From assembly GCA_032164245.1 (NCBI GenBank), contig JAVMKO010000001.1, forward strand, positions 78,737,892 to 78,801,891: DNA of 64,000 nt, written 5' to 3'. Both the position numbers and the translations under genes were made by a program. Below are positions 1 to 13,630 of this stretch, piece by piece. The notes under the pieces were generated by a model. That model ran no database searches, had not been told where the DNA came from, and saw only the letters and a list, made by a program, of their open reading frames with translations. The first letter of the stretch is position 1, and each line of letters starts with the position of its first letter. The stretch is from Sternotherus odoratus. Taxonomy: Eukaryota; Chordata; Testudines; Kinosternidae.

Positions 1-69
1 GTTATAGGTTCCCTGCATCCCACCCCAAGCAAACAATGTGAAGAATGAGTTCTCCTGCTGTTTAAACTC

Positions 70-305
70 GTAATACTTATATAGTGCTTTACATCTTCAA
101 AGCACTTTACAGACAAGAACTAGTTGATCCTCACAAAACCCCTGTGAGGTAGGTTAGTATTAATATCCCCATTGTACAGATGAAAAAAATGAGGCAGAGA
201 AGTTAAGTGACTTGCCCAAGGCTAAAGAGGAAGAGTAAGCGCCGGATTAGAATTGAAGAGTTCCAGGCTCTCAGTCCTGTGCTCAAACCACTAATCTAAT
301 CCTCT
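70..305 (-). repeat. MIR-type CORE-SINE
   Basis: The plus strand shows the reverse of the MIR core: CCCTGTGAGGTAGGTTAG, CCCCATTGTACAGATG, GAGGCAGAGAAGTTAAGTGA and CTTGCCCAAGG in the right order and spacing. The element is old and diverged but nearly full length. Confidence 0.8.
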
Positions 306-3300
306 CCCCCAGGAGGAGATTTAAGAAGCGGATAAGCCCACCAAAGATGGAAGAGAACACAGGGCTCAAAAGGTTACATTAAAAAGGGAAATGTACCATG
401 AGGTATTTTGTGATGAATTGAAACGTCAGGATTTTTTTTATTTTTAAAAGGCAATCCAACAGAGTGGAACCCTGATAAGATCACATCTGTAAGGCAGGCA
501 CAGATGTGAGGAGAGTGTCATCATCAAGTCTATTACTCATTACAGTACTGCGAACATCAACAAAAAATAAAATTGCTGCATGAAAAACACTGAATACAGG
601 CAAGATAATCTCTCAGTTATGATACTGTTATCTAAGATAATGCCAAGGGTAATGCAGGTACCATGGTTCACCATGGGCAAGGGAAAGTCAAGTCAACACG
701 AGGCTCCTATGACAACAAACAGGGTAGTGAGATTTACATTTTCCTACAAGGAGATCGCTCCAAGAAGCCTGCTGAGCTCCATGTACATTTCTAAGTGACA
801 AAATCAACTGCATTTTGGGGGTGAGAAAGTGAATCCTCCTTTTCCCATTAGGACAGCAGCCACTTCCCAGTACACAAGGCTAATTTATTTAACTTAGATG
901 GCTTTATCTACATTAGCCTTTGTTCCCTAACATTTCCCACCACTACCACCACTGCTACATCAGTGGTAGCACTAGTATAGATAAAGTATTGGTGGTTACT
1001 AGTGTTTTAACCGCCAAGTTCTCCTACACTTGCTCTGATCAGGGCTATAAGATACGTTAGCGACAACACCAGCACCCGGTCTGTAATAGTGCTCCCACCC
1101 ATTAGAGCTGCACCAGAGGTAGCAACAGTAGCAATTTTAGGAAAAGGTTCATGTAGACAGTTTATGAGTAAGGAGCGGTTGTGTTCCAATTCTCCTGAGA
1201 GAGTGGCTGTTTTAATGGAAAGTGAGTAGGTAAATCCCAAAAGAGAGTGCCTGAGGCACTTTGTTTCCTGAGCTTGAAAGGGGCCTTAACATAGGTGGTC
1301 AGATCATTTCATAGGGAACGCTGGGGTCTCATGTCACACTGTTGGCCCTTGGTTAACACTGCATGGCTAGAATTCACAATCCTGCAGAATTTGAGTTGGA
1401 TTTTGGAATCTGTCTTAATTGAATTCTCCAAAACTGTTCAGTTATCAGAATTGCCATCTTGTGAAAAGAGAAGTTCCCAAGAGTCTCCCTGTCTTTTGAA
1501 GTCATCACTCTGTCTCCTTCCCTCCACACCAACATGGATGCACCATGGACACAGAAACTGCTGAGCAGTTTAGCAAAACTACCTCTTCTTCCCCTACATC
1601 CCCCCAGCAGAATGCATAGTTTACAATTCACTTACAAAATAAAGAAGCAATGCTGACCACACATGGGACCTTTTTTTTTTTTTTTTGAAAAAGAAAAAAA
1701 AAACCTCTTCTTAAGTTCAGTATCAAAATTCACATTTGCATAATAATACATTTCAAGGCCATTAGAGAGGAATGAGAGCGAAGCAAAGAAAGCTGCAGCA
1801 TCTCTCCTCCCTTTGTCTTCCTGAATGGAGCTGAAGGGTCCCACAAGGAGTTTCTTTTTGGGGTGAGGACTGAAAGGGGATAATGCAACAGCTCTTGCAC
1901 ACCTCAGATTTGGGGTGAAGAGGTGGAACACGGAAAAACAAATGGAAGGAGACACTGCAGATTCCCATGTTTAGCTACGAACAGCTTCGAAGAAACAAAA
2001 AATTACTTCAGACTTTTTTCTTTTCTTTTTTAAACACTTCTACCTCACCATTTCAAAAACATTTTTTTATTCTTGTAATACCCTGTTAATTTAAGTGGCA
2101 ACGTTCAATGTGCTGGAAGTTGAAGGGTTGAAAAAAAATATATTTTTCCTGTTTCTCTCATTAGGACATGGAAAGAAAGGGTAAAATTGTGCCTATACCC
2201 ACAAATGGCAGAAGCTACAAAACACCTTCTTCTCTACATGCATAAATGGGTCTCAAACATCACGTTGTTTCAATTCTCCAGTGCTTACAAAAAATTAAAG
2301 CAAGTCACACACACAAACAAAAGAGAAGCTACATAATACAAATATAAATCCAACCTGCAACTGTGGTCTAGGCTAAAACTATCGGCTTCTGTGCATCATG
2401 TCATGCCCCTTCCCATACCCCGAACCTCTACACCACTTACGATTACTGTGCAGTGAAGAGACTAGCCCAAAAGATGCTATTTGTTGAAAGGGACCAGTGG
2501 GCTGGCATCTTTATATTTGACCTCTTGAAAGAATTAACTGACCATTGTCTCCCTAATCCAGCCCAAGTAGTCTCCTCAGACAGTCACTGTACTCACAAAG
2601 GCACATCATAAATACCACATTTAAGTTACTGCTTGTAAAAACAACAAAGAGGGGAAAATGTTAAGCGCTTATACCCCAATCCATCCTGACTGACCCAGCA
2701 ACAAGCATCACATCACATATCACCGCTCTACCTTCAGAAGGTACATATTTCTTAAAGAAGGTTTCCAACACCCCGTTTTTTTGTTGTTGCATAAATGAAC
2801 GCTTTTTTCCATTTTTGGCTTACATGTTTTGGAATACAGCACACCCCCAATATAAAGCTCTGTTGTAAGGCTACCTCCTAAAGTAAGGCTGTTCTATCTT
2901 GGCTCCCTTTTCACTCTTCTACTCCTCCTACACCCCTCTCCCCCCCTAAAAATACAAAACATTCAGCACCTTATATAAGGAGGGTGAGCCGATTCTGGAA
3001 GGGATAGGGAAAGGGAAGAAAAGCACTTAATATCACAACCATGTCACTAAAATATCTATGTCCAGCAAGCTGTGCAATCTGCTCTTGCTGCTCAACATTA
3101 GTATTAAGAAGGAACCATGTTCATCTAAGGTTGTTTCATTTAAAACACAAGAGAAACTTCCATTTATTTGTCATGGTTAAAAACAGTTTAAAAAAATTGA
3201 CGAATTTTGTTATTTGAATGCATTGATTTATACTTTAATACCTAAGATGAGGCATTTAGTGCTTAAAAAGAAACACTTGTTGTTAAACACTTCCTATCTC

Positions 3301-6300
3301 TTGTTTATCCAAGCAAACTCTTCCCATCTCCCCTCTTCTCACCAAATACCCAAGAGACTGTGCCACAAAGAATACACAGTGGCTGCGGGGCACAAAACTT
3401 TCTACCATTTTATCTGGAGTGCACTGTTCTGTATTTATAGGAATGGTTGTCAGGGTCAAGTCAAAATTATTCCAACTCTCTGGCTAAGAATTTTTTTTTT
3501 TTTTCAAATTCCACCTGGTTTTAACACTGCTGGATGTCCCCGTTACTGATTGACACATGCACAGAGGGAAATGGCTCATTTCTCTGGACATTTAGTTTGC
3601 AAGATGCTCTTTTCACAACCCAAGGTTCTTGGAGGTTTTCAGAGAAAGTTTCCTGCATACCTTTATAAAAAGCAACACACACAAATTCTGGCAGCATGTG
3701 AATGTTGTTTTGTTGCATGCCACTAACCAGGTTACATCTCCACTGGCCTGACGACACAGTTTAAAAAATAGGCCTAGAACCCTACAAGTCTGGAGACCAT
3801 TAGAACATTTTCTGTGTCACAGATGGGATCTTAACCATTTTCCATAATGGGACTAAAGCACATCCAAGGTTATAGCAAACCACAGAACATGGTTGAAGTC
3901 CAATCTACACCACAAACCAAACTGTTGTAACGAGGTCCACTGACTCAGTTTTAATAGCAGCATTGTGGACTTTATTGTGGACAAACAGGGTTCTAATATA
4001 GCCTGGCCAGTCAGTGTGAAAAGAATTAAACTGTATGGCCTTATCTACTTCAGGGAAAGTTTGCCAAAATGTCTCCACTGTTGGTAATACAAGTTAATTT
4101 GTGCTGGTGTTTGCAATGGTGGGATATTTTTGCAAAATGTCTGTAGAGGAGACAAAAACGTATTAAACAGTGCTTAAAAGGGTACAGTTCAAACACTGTT
4201 TAGTCCTAGCCACAAACTCCAATTAGCTACAAGGATTTAAGCTAATTTTGCAGACAATTTTGCAGAAGTTTCCCCATCATCATCACCACTTGTTCAGCCA
4301 CACAAGAAACCTTAGAGTTGGTGGACTTTTGGTGTTGTAAGCATCATGTCATCTATAGTCTGTTCAGGGTAGGTATAATCAGCATAATGCTTAAAACGCC
4401 AGAGGCAACAGGTGGCCCCTCTCTGTTGGGCTCCTAATGTTACTAACATTATCAGTTGGAATTTTTTTCTTTTTTGAAAAATGAGTGTAGAAAAGGCTAC
4501 AGGTTCTGCATATGTTGCTGCAGCTACAAGACAAAACACAGTCTTGATAAAATTACACTCTCCTGACACCAATTTTTAGTTTCTTATACATAATTTCAAC
4601 TTTGTATTTTTGGGAGTATTTTCTGCATTATTATTTTGCATATTTACAGTTAAGGAGACATCCATCCCTGCTATAATGGAATTTTTCCCAGGACAGATAA
4701 GCTTACACACCAGTCAATCGGGACTTCATATCCTGAGCGACTATCTGCCAAGAACTATAAGAGCATCTCAGAACGCTGGAGAAGTCCTGGATTGTGAAGT
4801 CACACGGTTTACAGTGAATTTAATATATACATGGACATGCAGGTGTTCCTGGTTGTATTGGTGGCACTATAGCTCCACAGCTACAATTTTCAATCCTGAT
4901 CCTGCAACCTCTTACTTACACAAATAGCCCTTAATCCTGTGAGTAGGATTTACTGTGAGCATTTACTCATTCAAGTCAGTGGCACTAACTTGCGAGAGTA
5001 TGGATTACTCCTATAAGGGTTTCCTGGATCTGACCCAGAGGCCCATATTTGGATCTCAGATGCACATACTGGACCCCCATTAAAGTCAACGGGAGATCCA
5101 CATGCAAGAGAAAAATCAGATCCAGGAAGAGGGAAAGGCAGCTGAGGGATGAAGGAGAAGATTATTCTACAATCAAGGCATGAACAGAGGAGATGTGGGA
5201 AGCATTTGATGAGGAAGGAGAGCATACTCTAAGGAGAAAGTTGGTTTTTACAGTGTTACACCTGTAACCATTGCCAGTTCAAATCCTTGCAATGGAAAAC
5301 ATTAAGTAGAGAGACCAAGATTTCTAATGTTCTAATTTTTAAAAGCTTCAAGATTAATTTAAAAAAAAGAAGAGGCCAATTTAACGCAAAGGCTGAATTG
5401 TTCTCTAATTTTGCAATCTAATGAAAACATCCTGTTTATACTTCAGAGTAAAATGTGTTTGGCTTAAGGTCTTTGTACAATACAGAAATTCTTCTGTTTA
5501 ACTGAACACCAGAAAGCCAAAGTCTAAGAAAAAGTTCACACCATTTGAATGTAGAGATCCCTCAGCATCGATGGAAAAGTGTCCAGAAGAGCACAGGCAT
5601 ATCGGAAAAGACTACAAGTCTTCCCAGAGGGCATCCAGTTCAAGAAATTAAATCTGCTTTCCACTAGAAGTGGTGTTAGATTTTAAAACTTCCTACTTTG
5701 CTTTTGTTTCCCAGTTTGCATACTAGAAATCTTCACTATACTTTAATAAAAGTTACTATAGCAGCAGGGAGAAAGGGAGAAGGGCTCAAACCCATCTAAT
5801 TCAGAGAATAAGCCTACAGACAATTCAGGCAACATTCGGGGGAGATGGGGAAGCAGCTGTTACTTGAGCAGAATTTATAGAAAATAGAACATAAAAGGAA
5901 AAAATGCTAAAATGTAATTGGAAAAACTAGAGGATTAAAATAAAGGAGATGGGAAATCAGGAAGAAAGGAATTATAATTGAGACATGTATGTGTTTAGAT
6001 TATATGGCCATGAGGAGCAAGAATCAAGAACAGAACTGCTACAAGGTGCATTCTTTGTTTCTTCATGAACATTTTGGGAAACTGAAGATGTGTTTTTTGA
6101 GACTAACAGGAAGGACTTGACATTTGAACCAACTGGCAACAGAAGTTTATAATCTACTCTAAGATGTGCCCTTTCCACCTCTTCTCACAAACTCTTCCTA
6201 GTTTTCTTTTCATGGTGTTCATGTGAAACAATGCTAGCACCCGCTGGTACATTTTTCCAGACCAGGATAGTCAAAAATGCCTTCTCGAGAACAGTGTTCT

Positions 6301-7908
6301 AAAAACCAGACCTACTCAGTACCAAATCCTGCTTGCCTCTTTCATGCACTAACATCAAATAGAACTGCTTGTCTGAGAAAGGCAAGCTATTTTTGGCCTG
6401 TAGGAGAGTGCTGTCTGGCTAGCATGGTCCTGAAATTATTGTTCACAATGGTCAGGAAAACTATTATAGAACCAAGCTAGTGACACAGTGATTAGACAAG
6501 TATTACTTGGATGGTTTCAACTATAAATTTGGACAGGAACAAAACTGACAACTAAATTTTTTCAGACCGGGAAATGAGAGGCATTAAAGTACCTCAAGCA
6601 AATTACACATTTATAACTCAAGATACGAGTGCCTAAGATAAAGCCTACACATAGTTCAGGGATGGGGGTATTTTTGGAGAGGGGAAGGATACTCCTATGA
6701 AATGGCTGTTGCCAAGGGACTGTAGCAAAGGCTTTGGTTGTTTTTCACTAAGTCCTACCATTTTCTTTCTTAGGACTCTGCCAATTGATAAAGCACAGCC
6801 TCTGGAAAAGCATTCAGATAAATATCTTCCCCTCAATTTAAAAAGCCAAAAACACCCCCCAAAGAATCCCTCTCTACTGGCCAATCACACTATGATTTTT
6901 CAGATTAACTTGGTGTATTGTTTTTAACGCACTTGCATGCACACACTTGCAGAAAGAATGCAACACACAAAAAGAGCACAACTGAAGTGACAGGAGAGAA
7001 ACTTGGCATTTGATTTTTCAAAATCATAAAAAGCATTCTTACCTTTTCTGTTATGTAACTCACTGCAGGGCATGCCTTTGCGGCAGGCTCGTTTTCTGTT
7101 TTAAGAGCAGGAGCATTCATTTTCATGGAGTGACTGGACTACCTATGCCTCTTTTTGCAGAATGTGTGGGTATATGTACAAAGGCACTACAGTGGCTTGT
7201 GGTTTCAGCCTAAAAGCTTCAGGCAGATTGGGCCCCTTTCCCTTACTGGTGGGAGATAGGAGTTATTCATCCCAACACTGAGATCAGCAAAGTTGTTCTC
7301 AGGGCTGGGAGTCCTGACAGCTGGCAGCTGTGGGGTCAGAAGGAGCGCTTAAACATTCCCCTCAAAAAACCTAAAACTAAAGTACATTTCTGGGTGAGAG
7401 ACAAAGAAGAGCAAGCAGCAAAACTTCGTAATGCGGATTATCATTGACTAAGGGGTAGTCGAAAACTTAAAAATAATTACTTTTGTTCTCTAATGTACAT
7501 TTCACAGGAGACCTTCAAATTATCTTCCCTCTTGATCATTTTCTGTATTAAAAAGGAGACAAAATACAACTGCTCCATTCATAGGATATTCCATAGGTAT
7601 GGGTTAGGGTTTACAGTTTTCTTTTTTTAAAAAGGTGCTTGGAAGGATATTTCAGTCTAATTTTCACTGCAAAAGAAATAAGTGATTATATTTCCTTTTA
7701 CACATTTCTCTCCCCGCCCCATGCAATTGTACCCACGTGAGACTAACAATGCTCTACAAAGAATAACCCTTCTCCTCCCACAACTTGGTTTTTAAGAATA
7801 CAATGAATTTCTGTTGCTGTTGTTTAATTTGTTGTAATTATTATTTTTACAGTTTTTAAAATGCTTGATCCCCAGTTATGACAGTAACATTTGGAGATTT
7901 TTCTGCTT
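306..7908. other. Downstream flank or distal 3' UTR, no gene seen
   Basis: No coding exon, conserved protein segment or tRNA was recognised here. The stretch is AT-rich single-copy-looking DNA with a poly-T tract at about 1672-1686 and a palindromic repeat at 4898-5030. Further AATAAA motifs on the minus strand (for example 2066-2071) would allow a much longer 3' UTR isoform. In mammals SLC5A11 follows TNRC6A, but no exon of it was seen. Confidence 0.4.
4898..5030. repeat. Small palindromic (MITE-like) repeat
   Basis: Ends GATCCTGCAACCTCTTACTT and, inverted, ATAAGGGTTTCCTGGATC flank a 133-bp segment that is partly self-complementary (CTTACTTACAC / GTGAGTAGGATT / ACTCATTCAAG). The layout resembles widespread amniote non-autonomous elements ending in GATCCTGCAAAC. 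Confidence 0.5.
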
Positions 7909-8151
7909 TTTAATTTTTTTTTAAAGTAAAAACTTTCAAAGTTTTTGAAGATTCAGGAACTTGTAATAGTTTATCAACAGGAACGAAACAGCCATCTAGC
8001 TAGGATAAGATAAGGTTAAATAAACCATCTTCAAAAACTGGCTTCCTACCCTAGAATTCCTGAGAACGCTTGCAAATTTAAAGCAGGAAAATAAATGTTA
8101 AAACAAAAACAAAAAACACTGTTAAATGCTCCCAGAGTTAGTCTTCATCTA

Positions 8152-8179
8152 ATATATATGCATGCATGCATGCGCGCAC
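8152..8179. repeat. Alternating purine-pyrimidine tract
   Basis: ATATATATG runs into repeated CATG units and then GCGCGCAC, giving almost 28 bp of strictly alternating purine and pyrimidine, a sequence type able to adopt Z-DNA. It lies within or just beyond the presumed 3' UTR. Confidence 0.7.
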
Positions 8180-8760
8180 TTTTTGGTCTTTTTTTGTGTG
8201 TGTTAAGTTTTAAATTTTTTTCTCTTTCAGCTTACTATGGAAGAACATTTTAGCTTTTCTTTTTTAAATATTTCAAATCCCTCATTATGTCTTGTAAACA
8301 AGAGGGGCTCTAGCACCCGGCTTTCACCGTAGTATCGCAATGAACTCAACTAACCCAAAGTGCAGGTAAAGGGACCTTAGGGGAGGTTGGGAGAGAGAAG
8401 TGAGGGGGTTGGAACACAGCAGTGAACCAGCATGGGTGAATCACATGACAGAATCGATACTGGCTTATTCAGGCCATGGTGCTTCATTAGAGTACTGCTG
8501 GCACAGGGCTTTTATCTCTCCTGCATCTCTGCACATGGCTGGTCTTCATGTTGAGGCTACCAAAGACAATATAGCTCTGCCTGGGGGAGAGAAAGGGAAC
8601 AAACCTAACCAGTAGGAGTTGGAAGAAAATCTCCCCCCCCCCCCCAATGTGTATGGTGGGATGGAGGAGAGGGCCCAGTAAAAAAACAAAACAAAAACAA
8701 GCCCAAAAAAATAATATTCAAAAAAAGGACCAGATAGTATGTTGCAGACTCCAGTTTACT

Positions 8761-8761
8761 G

Positions 8762-8800
<39 letters not shown>
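8761..8800. repeat. (TC)n(AC)n compound microsatellite
   Basis: About ten TC units are followed directly by about ten CA units. On the transcript strand it reads (TG)n(GA)n inside the putative 3' UTR. A C-tract of about 13 bases lies 120 bp to the left. Confidence 0.9.
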
Positions 8801-11076
8801 GTGTCACATAACACTTTGCAATGAATCTATAGGCATATGTAGATGTAGCATTCCCCTCAGTCAGCCTTCAAAGTCACACTGGGTTTACACAGATATGGCA
8901 ATTTTTAAAAGTCACAGAATTCCCCCACCTTTCCCTCCTTTGACACACACACAACTTGAGTTTGTCTCTTCCATTCCCCCAATGCTTAAAGAGTTAAATA
9001 CATTAGATACTATTGTATCCTTCAGTGAAGATGCTAAAGAGACTCTCCTCCCCTCCCCACCTCCCACAGTTAATAAGGACAACAGAGGTACTTTCCCACT
9101 CAGGGTTGGAATGGGTAGGTATCTGGTGGTACAGAATGTCAGAACTTTATACTAAACCATACAACACAGAGCTAGACACCACCACACCAGTGGTTGCACT
9201 TCCGAGAAGAGTACCAGCATCTCTTCCCTCTTCTCTCTGCCCCCACAAAATATCTCCTGGATGTCCCTTCAGGTCTGCTACAGCTTTTCACAACAAGCAA
9301 TGTTGTAACTTTTGTTCCCAGCGCGCACATGCACGCACACACTGGCTATCCCTGTGGATTACAGGTCACCCATCCTGCCCAGAGTACTACTACACTGATG
9401 CTCAAAACATCCCAAACAAATCTTTCGTTAAATACAGAAATTAAAAAGCAACAGTACAGAAAAAGTAAAAACAAAAAAGGTGCAATACTTTAAAAAAAGT
9501 CTTTGCTAGTTATATACCTGCCTAAGCAAAACCACGTACACAGGAATAAACACAACACAGAGCAACAAAAGGAAACATTTGAAGTACACACTGGTTTAAG
9601 AACATTCGTAAGTAAACGTTTCTGTCAGTGATGGTCTGGTGCTGTAATACACCACGGCCTGGCACAGGTAACACTCATCAGGAGGGGTGCAGAAAGGAGT
9701 CAGCTGCATGTGCTGTCAGGAGATGAGGCAGGCAGGCCAGCAAACTGTTGACACAACTTAGTTTTGTCAGTTTTAATATAAGCAGTAAATCAATTAAGAG
9801 AGTAACGTTTGTTGGGCTGGAATTTCACGGTATTGATGTGATACTTCATTAATTGGACATTAATACAGGTATATAGTTTGGGGGAGGGGTGAGACTCATT
9901 TTCTAAAGGTACTGAAGACTGCAAGGGACTAGAAAAGAACATTGGTCTTAGCCACATATAAACATGATGTCTTCTATCCTCTGTTTTACCCTCCACAGAA
10001 GAAAAAAGAATGGCTTGCATTATAAAACAAACATTCTAGGGTTTATACTCATAAAAACCCCACATGCAGACATAAATAAATAAATACACTGCTACTCAAA
10101 AGACAACACTGGCTCCCCATCTCACCAAATCCTTCAGACATGGCAGTGTTATGCTCTACCACAGGGTCAGAACAAGGGCTAGGAAGCAACAACCCACATT
10201 CAATATGACCTGCAAACTTGAATTAGCACCCTACTAAAATCAGCTGAAAAAACAAAAACAACTTAAATTTTAATCCAGCCCAAGAAAATTTTGTTTCAGC
10301 CACTGGAACTCCCCCATATTTGTTTTCAGAATCAAGACACACAGATGGCCGGCCAGCCCATAGACCCATCAGCAATGCAGCATTCGGAGACAGAAAGAGA
10401 GTGAGAAAATGCACACTCACCAGACACAAGCACACATGGGCAGTTACATGTGCCAGAACACACTGGTATTTATCAACCAGCCAATCACAAAGTTTGGGGA
10501 GGGGAGGGGGGGTTTTGTGGATTTTTTTTTTTTTCAATTTTTTTTGTTTTTAAAGTGAGGCTCCGTCAAGTCTTCCCCTCCCCCCACCCCTGCAATTCTT
10601 TTGAACCCTACCCCCAACCCCACCCAACACGGTAGACCTAAGGACGGAAACACACCCAGTGCAAACAAAGTTAAAAAGCTATTTTTTCAGTATATATGTT
10701 TCTTAGCAACAACTTCCGTATAACATGAAAAAGTGAAAAACTAGAAACTAATTTTTTTAATTTTTTGTGTTTAAATTTAAATGGTATGTGTACTTGCTTC
10801 ACATTGTCTTTCTAAGTTGGCGTTCATGATTCAAGTATTTCAAGAGTGATATGTTCTCTTTTTGGATTCATATTCCAAACGAAAAAACTGAAGTTGTATA
10901 AGGGAGGCAACTATGTGCTCAGACAGTCTGTTAATGACCCACCTTTTTTTCTCTCTCCGTTTTCTTTTTTCCTTTTAAAAATGTATTTATTGCAAGTTGA
11001 AAAAAAACGAAAAGGTCAAGTTAGTGCTGCTGCTGTTCCAAAAAAGGTCACGAGGTCAGAGTTGAAAGTTCTAAGT

Positions 11077-11464
11077 TCAGATTGAATCCGACCCTCCTCC
11101 CAGAAGGTCTCCAGGTAGTAAGGGAGCAGGGCTGCCCATTCTGTGGGGATCCTCTACACTTGGGACCCCCCACAAGCTTGAAGAATAGTTTGGAGGCCCC
11201 CACAATGAAGCGCCAGAGAGATCGCCCCCACTGCTGCTGCCACCACTGCTGCTCCACTGCCCAAGCCCTGCTGACCCACCAAAAAGATTCAAAGGAGGTC
11301 CAACTGCATCTGTCTGGTTCTGTCCTGTTTCCAGGGATTGCCAGCCTGTTGCGGGTGCACTTGGGGTTGCTGCAGGTGTCGGGGGCTGAGCTTGTGCCAG
11401 AAAGCGACTAACCTCCTCATCTGTGGCAAACTCAGCCAGGATGGTAGTGTTTCCCAACACACAC
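11077..11464 (-). CDS. TNRC6A: TNRC6A terminal coding exon
   Basis: This exon follows TTTCTTCCAG (acceptor AG at 11466-11465) and runs to the TGA at 11079-11077. It encodes [19 protein letters not shown] (last RRM strand and helix), [30 protein letters not shown], a glycine/serine linker, [16 protein letters not shown] and the conserved end [14 protein letters not shown]. The W-containing C-terminal stretch is part of the CCR4-NOT/PAN3-interacting silencing domain. The normal stop and unbroken frame argue that the protein is intact. Confidence 0.97.
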
Positions 11465-11670
11465 CTGGAAGAAAGGGGGGAGAAAAAAGGGTGAACAACG
11501 AGAAACAAAGTTCATACAAAAATGAGGGTACATGCACAGGATTCAAAACCTTGGACATGAAATGGCAAAGACTTCCCTGACCAGTAAGGAAATCAGTGGT
11601 AGAACTAAGCAAGGGAGGTAGGTGCACTCATCTCCATTTTACCAGTTTAATCAGACTGCAGAACCCAAAG

Positions 11671-13537
11671 TTCTTCAAGATGTGTTGCACATGTCCACTC
11701 CATTCTAGGTGTGTATGCGCCATGTTGCTGAAGATTTTTTTTCCCCTTAGTGGTATCCATAGCACTGACCCTAGAGGTCCCGGAGCCCTGCGCTCATGCG
11801 TCGGTATAATGGGTACCGCTGGCTCCTCACCCTCTCAGTTCCTTTTTATTCATAACTCCAATGGGGGGGGGAGGAGAAGAGGGCAGGTCATGGAATGGAC
11901 ATGAGCAACACACCTCGAAGAACAGTTACAAAAGATTAATAACTTTTTTCTTCGAGTCCTTGCTCATGTCCATTCCATGCTAGGTGACCCACAAGCAGTA
12001 ACCCCGGAGGTGGGCTCAGTTCATGGACGTGCTGATTGCAATGCTGCTCTCCCAAAACAGGTATCATCACAAGCCTGTTAAGTGATGGCATAGTGGGATA
12101 CAAAGGTATGAACCGATGATCGTGCTGAGGCTCTGCAGATGTCCTGGATTGGTATCTGTGTGAAGAATGCTGTTGACAAAGCCTGGGCTCTTGTGGAATG
12201 GGTGGTCACAATGGCTGGAGGTGGAACCTTTGCCTGATTATAGCAACCTTGGATGCAAGTGTACAAGTCTGCCATATCCACTCTGCCTCCAGGCTGGGGA
12301 ATTGGTGACCGCTGCAACGGGGTCATGGAGGGCTTTCCTCTGGGAGGTGCCACGATGGGCATGCGGGGGTGGGCAGTATCAGGAAGGACATGAAGTCCTT
12401 TGTAGCCTGGAAAGCCTCCAGAGTCGAGGGGGGCCAACTCTGGGGAGGACAAGTGACCCAGCTTGGATGTCACTTAATCAGCTGCTCCTTGCTTGCCCCT
12501 CTTCAGCACTGGAGCGCCCTCTCTCCGCATGCTGTTTTTTATGCTTTTTCCTTGGCACCGGGGGTGGAGAATGGTGGCGGGAAGAGCACAGTGCCGGTGG
12601 AGCACTTCGCATGGAAACCAAAGTGCTTGGCACTGATTCAGAGCAGCATGGCTCAGAGGACAGTGAGGGCTGCCTCCATGAGCAAAGCCTTCAGACGAAT
12701 GTCCCTGTCTTTCTGAGTGCATGGTCTGAAGCCCCTGCAGATCTTGCATTTCTCCTTAATGTGAGCTTCCCCAAGGCACTTTATGACAGCTCAAATGAGG
12801 GTCGCTCACTGGCATGGGCTTGCCACAGGAGGTACACGGCTTGAAGCCTGGGACCAGGGCATGCCCATTCCCTGGAATGATGTCCCATGACAACTGGGAA
12901 GGCTTTTTACACTATATACTCTTACATTAACGGATAACTAAATACATTAACTACAAAAACTATATAGCAGGGGTCAGCAACCTTTCAGTAGTGGTGTGCC
13001 GAGTCTTCATTTATTCACTCTAATTTAAGGTTTCGTGTGACAGTCATACATTTTAACATTTTTAGAAGGTCTCTTTCTGTAAATCTTTAATATATAACTA
13101 AACTACTGTTGTATGGAACATAAATAAGGTTTTAAAAATGTTTAAGAAACTTAATTTAAAAATTAAATTAAAATGCAAAGGCTCCCTGACCAAGATCTGG
13201 GCAGTGTGAGTGCCACTGAAAATCAGCTTGCGTGCTGCCTTCAACACACGTGCTATAGTTTGCCTACCCCTGCTATATACGATAGACTACTGTCTAAACC
13301 ACTCGGAAAGCCTTGCAAGAGCAAGAAGGTTGTTCCAAGCAATTACGAGTGGGCGGAAAGGAATTGAGAGGGTATGGAGTCGTTGGTGCCCCTTATACTG
13401 GCGCATGTGCACGAGGTTCCAGGGGGCATGAAGGCCGGTCCTACTAAGGAGAAAAAAAAAATCTCCATGTACGTGGCGCACACAAACCTAGCATGGAATG
13501 GACACAAGCAAGCACACGAAGAACAAGTTTTACTGAA
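11671..13537 (-). mobile_element. DIRS-like retrotransposon copy A, internally deleted, with inverted terminal repeats
   Basis: The left end (GTTCTTCAAGATGTGTTGCA, then CATGTCCACTCCATTCTAGG) matches the reverse complement of the right end (13490-13537; GTTCTTCGTGTGCTTGCTTG, then TGTCCATTCCATGCTAGG). A third, internal copy begins at about 11952. These split inverted repeats are the hallmark of DIRS elements. On the minus strand 12078-12200 encodes a tyrosine-recombinase-like end (PIQDICRASARSSVHTF). RT and RNase H are missing, so the copy has a large internal deletion. A small hAT (12968-13272) is inserted in it. It occupies most of the last TNRC6A intron. Confidence 0.8.
12968..13272. mobile_element. 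Non-autonomous hAT element (CAGGGGTCAGCAACC ends)
   Basis: The 305-bp element starts CAGGGGTCAGCAACC and ends GTTTGCCTACCCCTG. It is flanked by an 8-bp duplication, CTATATAG at 12960-12967 and CTATATAC at 13273-13280, with one mismatch. Eight-base duplications and CAG..CTG ends are diagnostic of hAT transposons. It is nested in DIRS copy A, so it is younger than that insertion. Confidence 0.88.
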
Positions 13538-13630
13538 TCACCTCTTGCATGCAGGACTTTTATGAACAGACAAAATCAGCTGTGTCTGGCAGAGGATGTG
13601 GGGTATATGCATGTTGCTGGGATAACTCAC

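Larger units (their letters stand above)
7909..11076 (-). other. TNRC6A: TNRC6A 3' UTR (end undetermined)
   Basis: This is non-coding sequence after the stop, rich in A/T tracts and free of recognisable transposons down to about 7.9 kb. Candidate polyadenylation hexamers on the minus strand are AATAAA at 10986-10991 (only 86 bases after the stop), ATTAAA at 10269-10274, 9772-9777 and 7909-7914. I chose the last as an outer limit because the family's 3' UTR is usually a few kilobases. The true cleavage site cannot be fixed from sequence. Confidence 0.4.

Noticed and set aside
8739..9155. 138-codon plus-strand frame beginning in a TC/AC microsatellite
   Set aside because: It starts in simple repeat and runs antisense through the presumed 3' UTR, without protein-like features.
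10986..10991. AATAAA on the transcript strand 86 nt after the TNRC6A stop
   Set aside because: As the main polyadenylation signal it would leave an implausibly short 3' UTR for this family. It could still serve a minor isoform.
1..11000. Exons of the expected next gene (SLC5A11)
   Set aside because: No sodium/solute symporter-like segment was recognised on either strand; the gene presumably lies beyond position 1.
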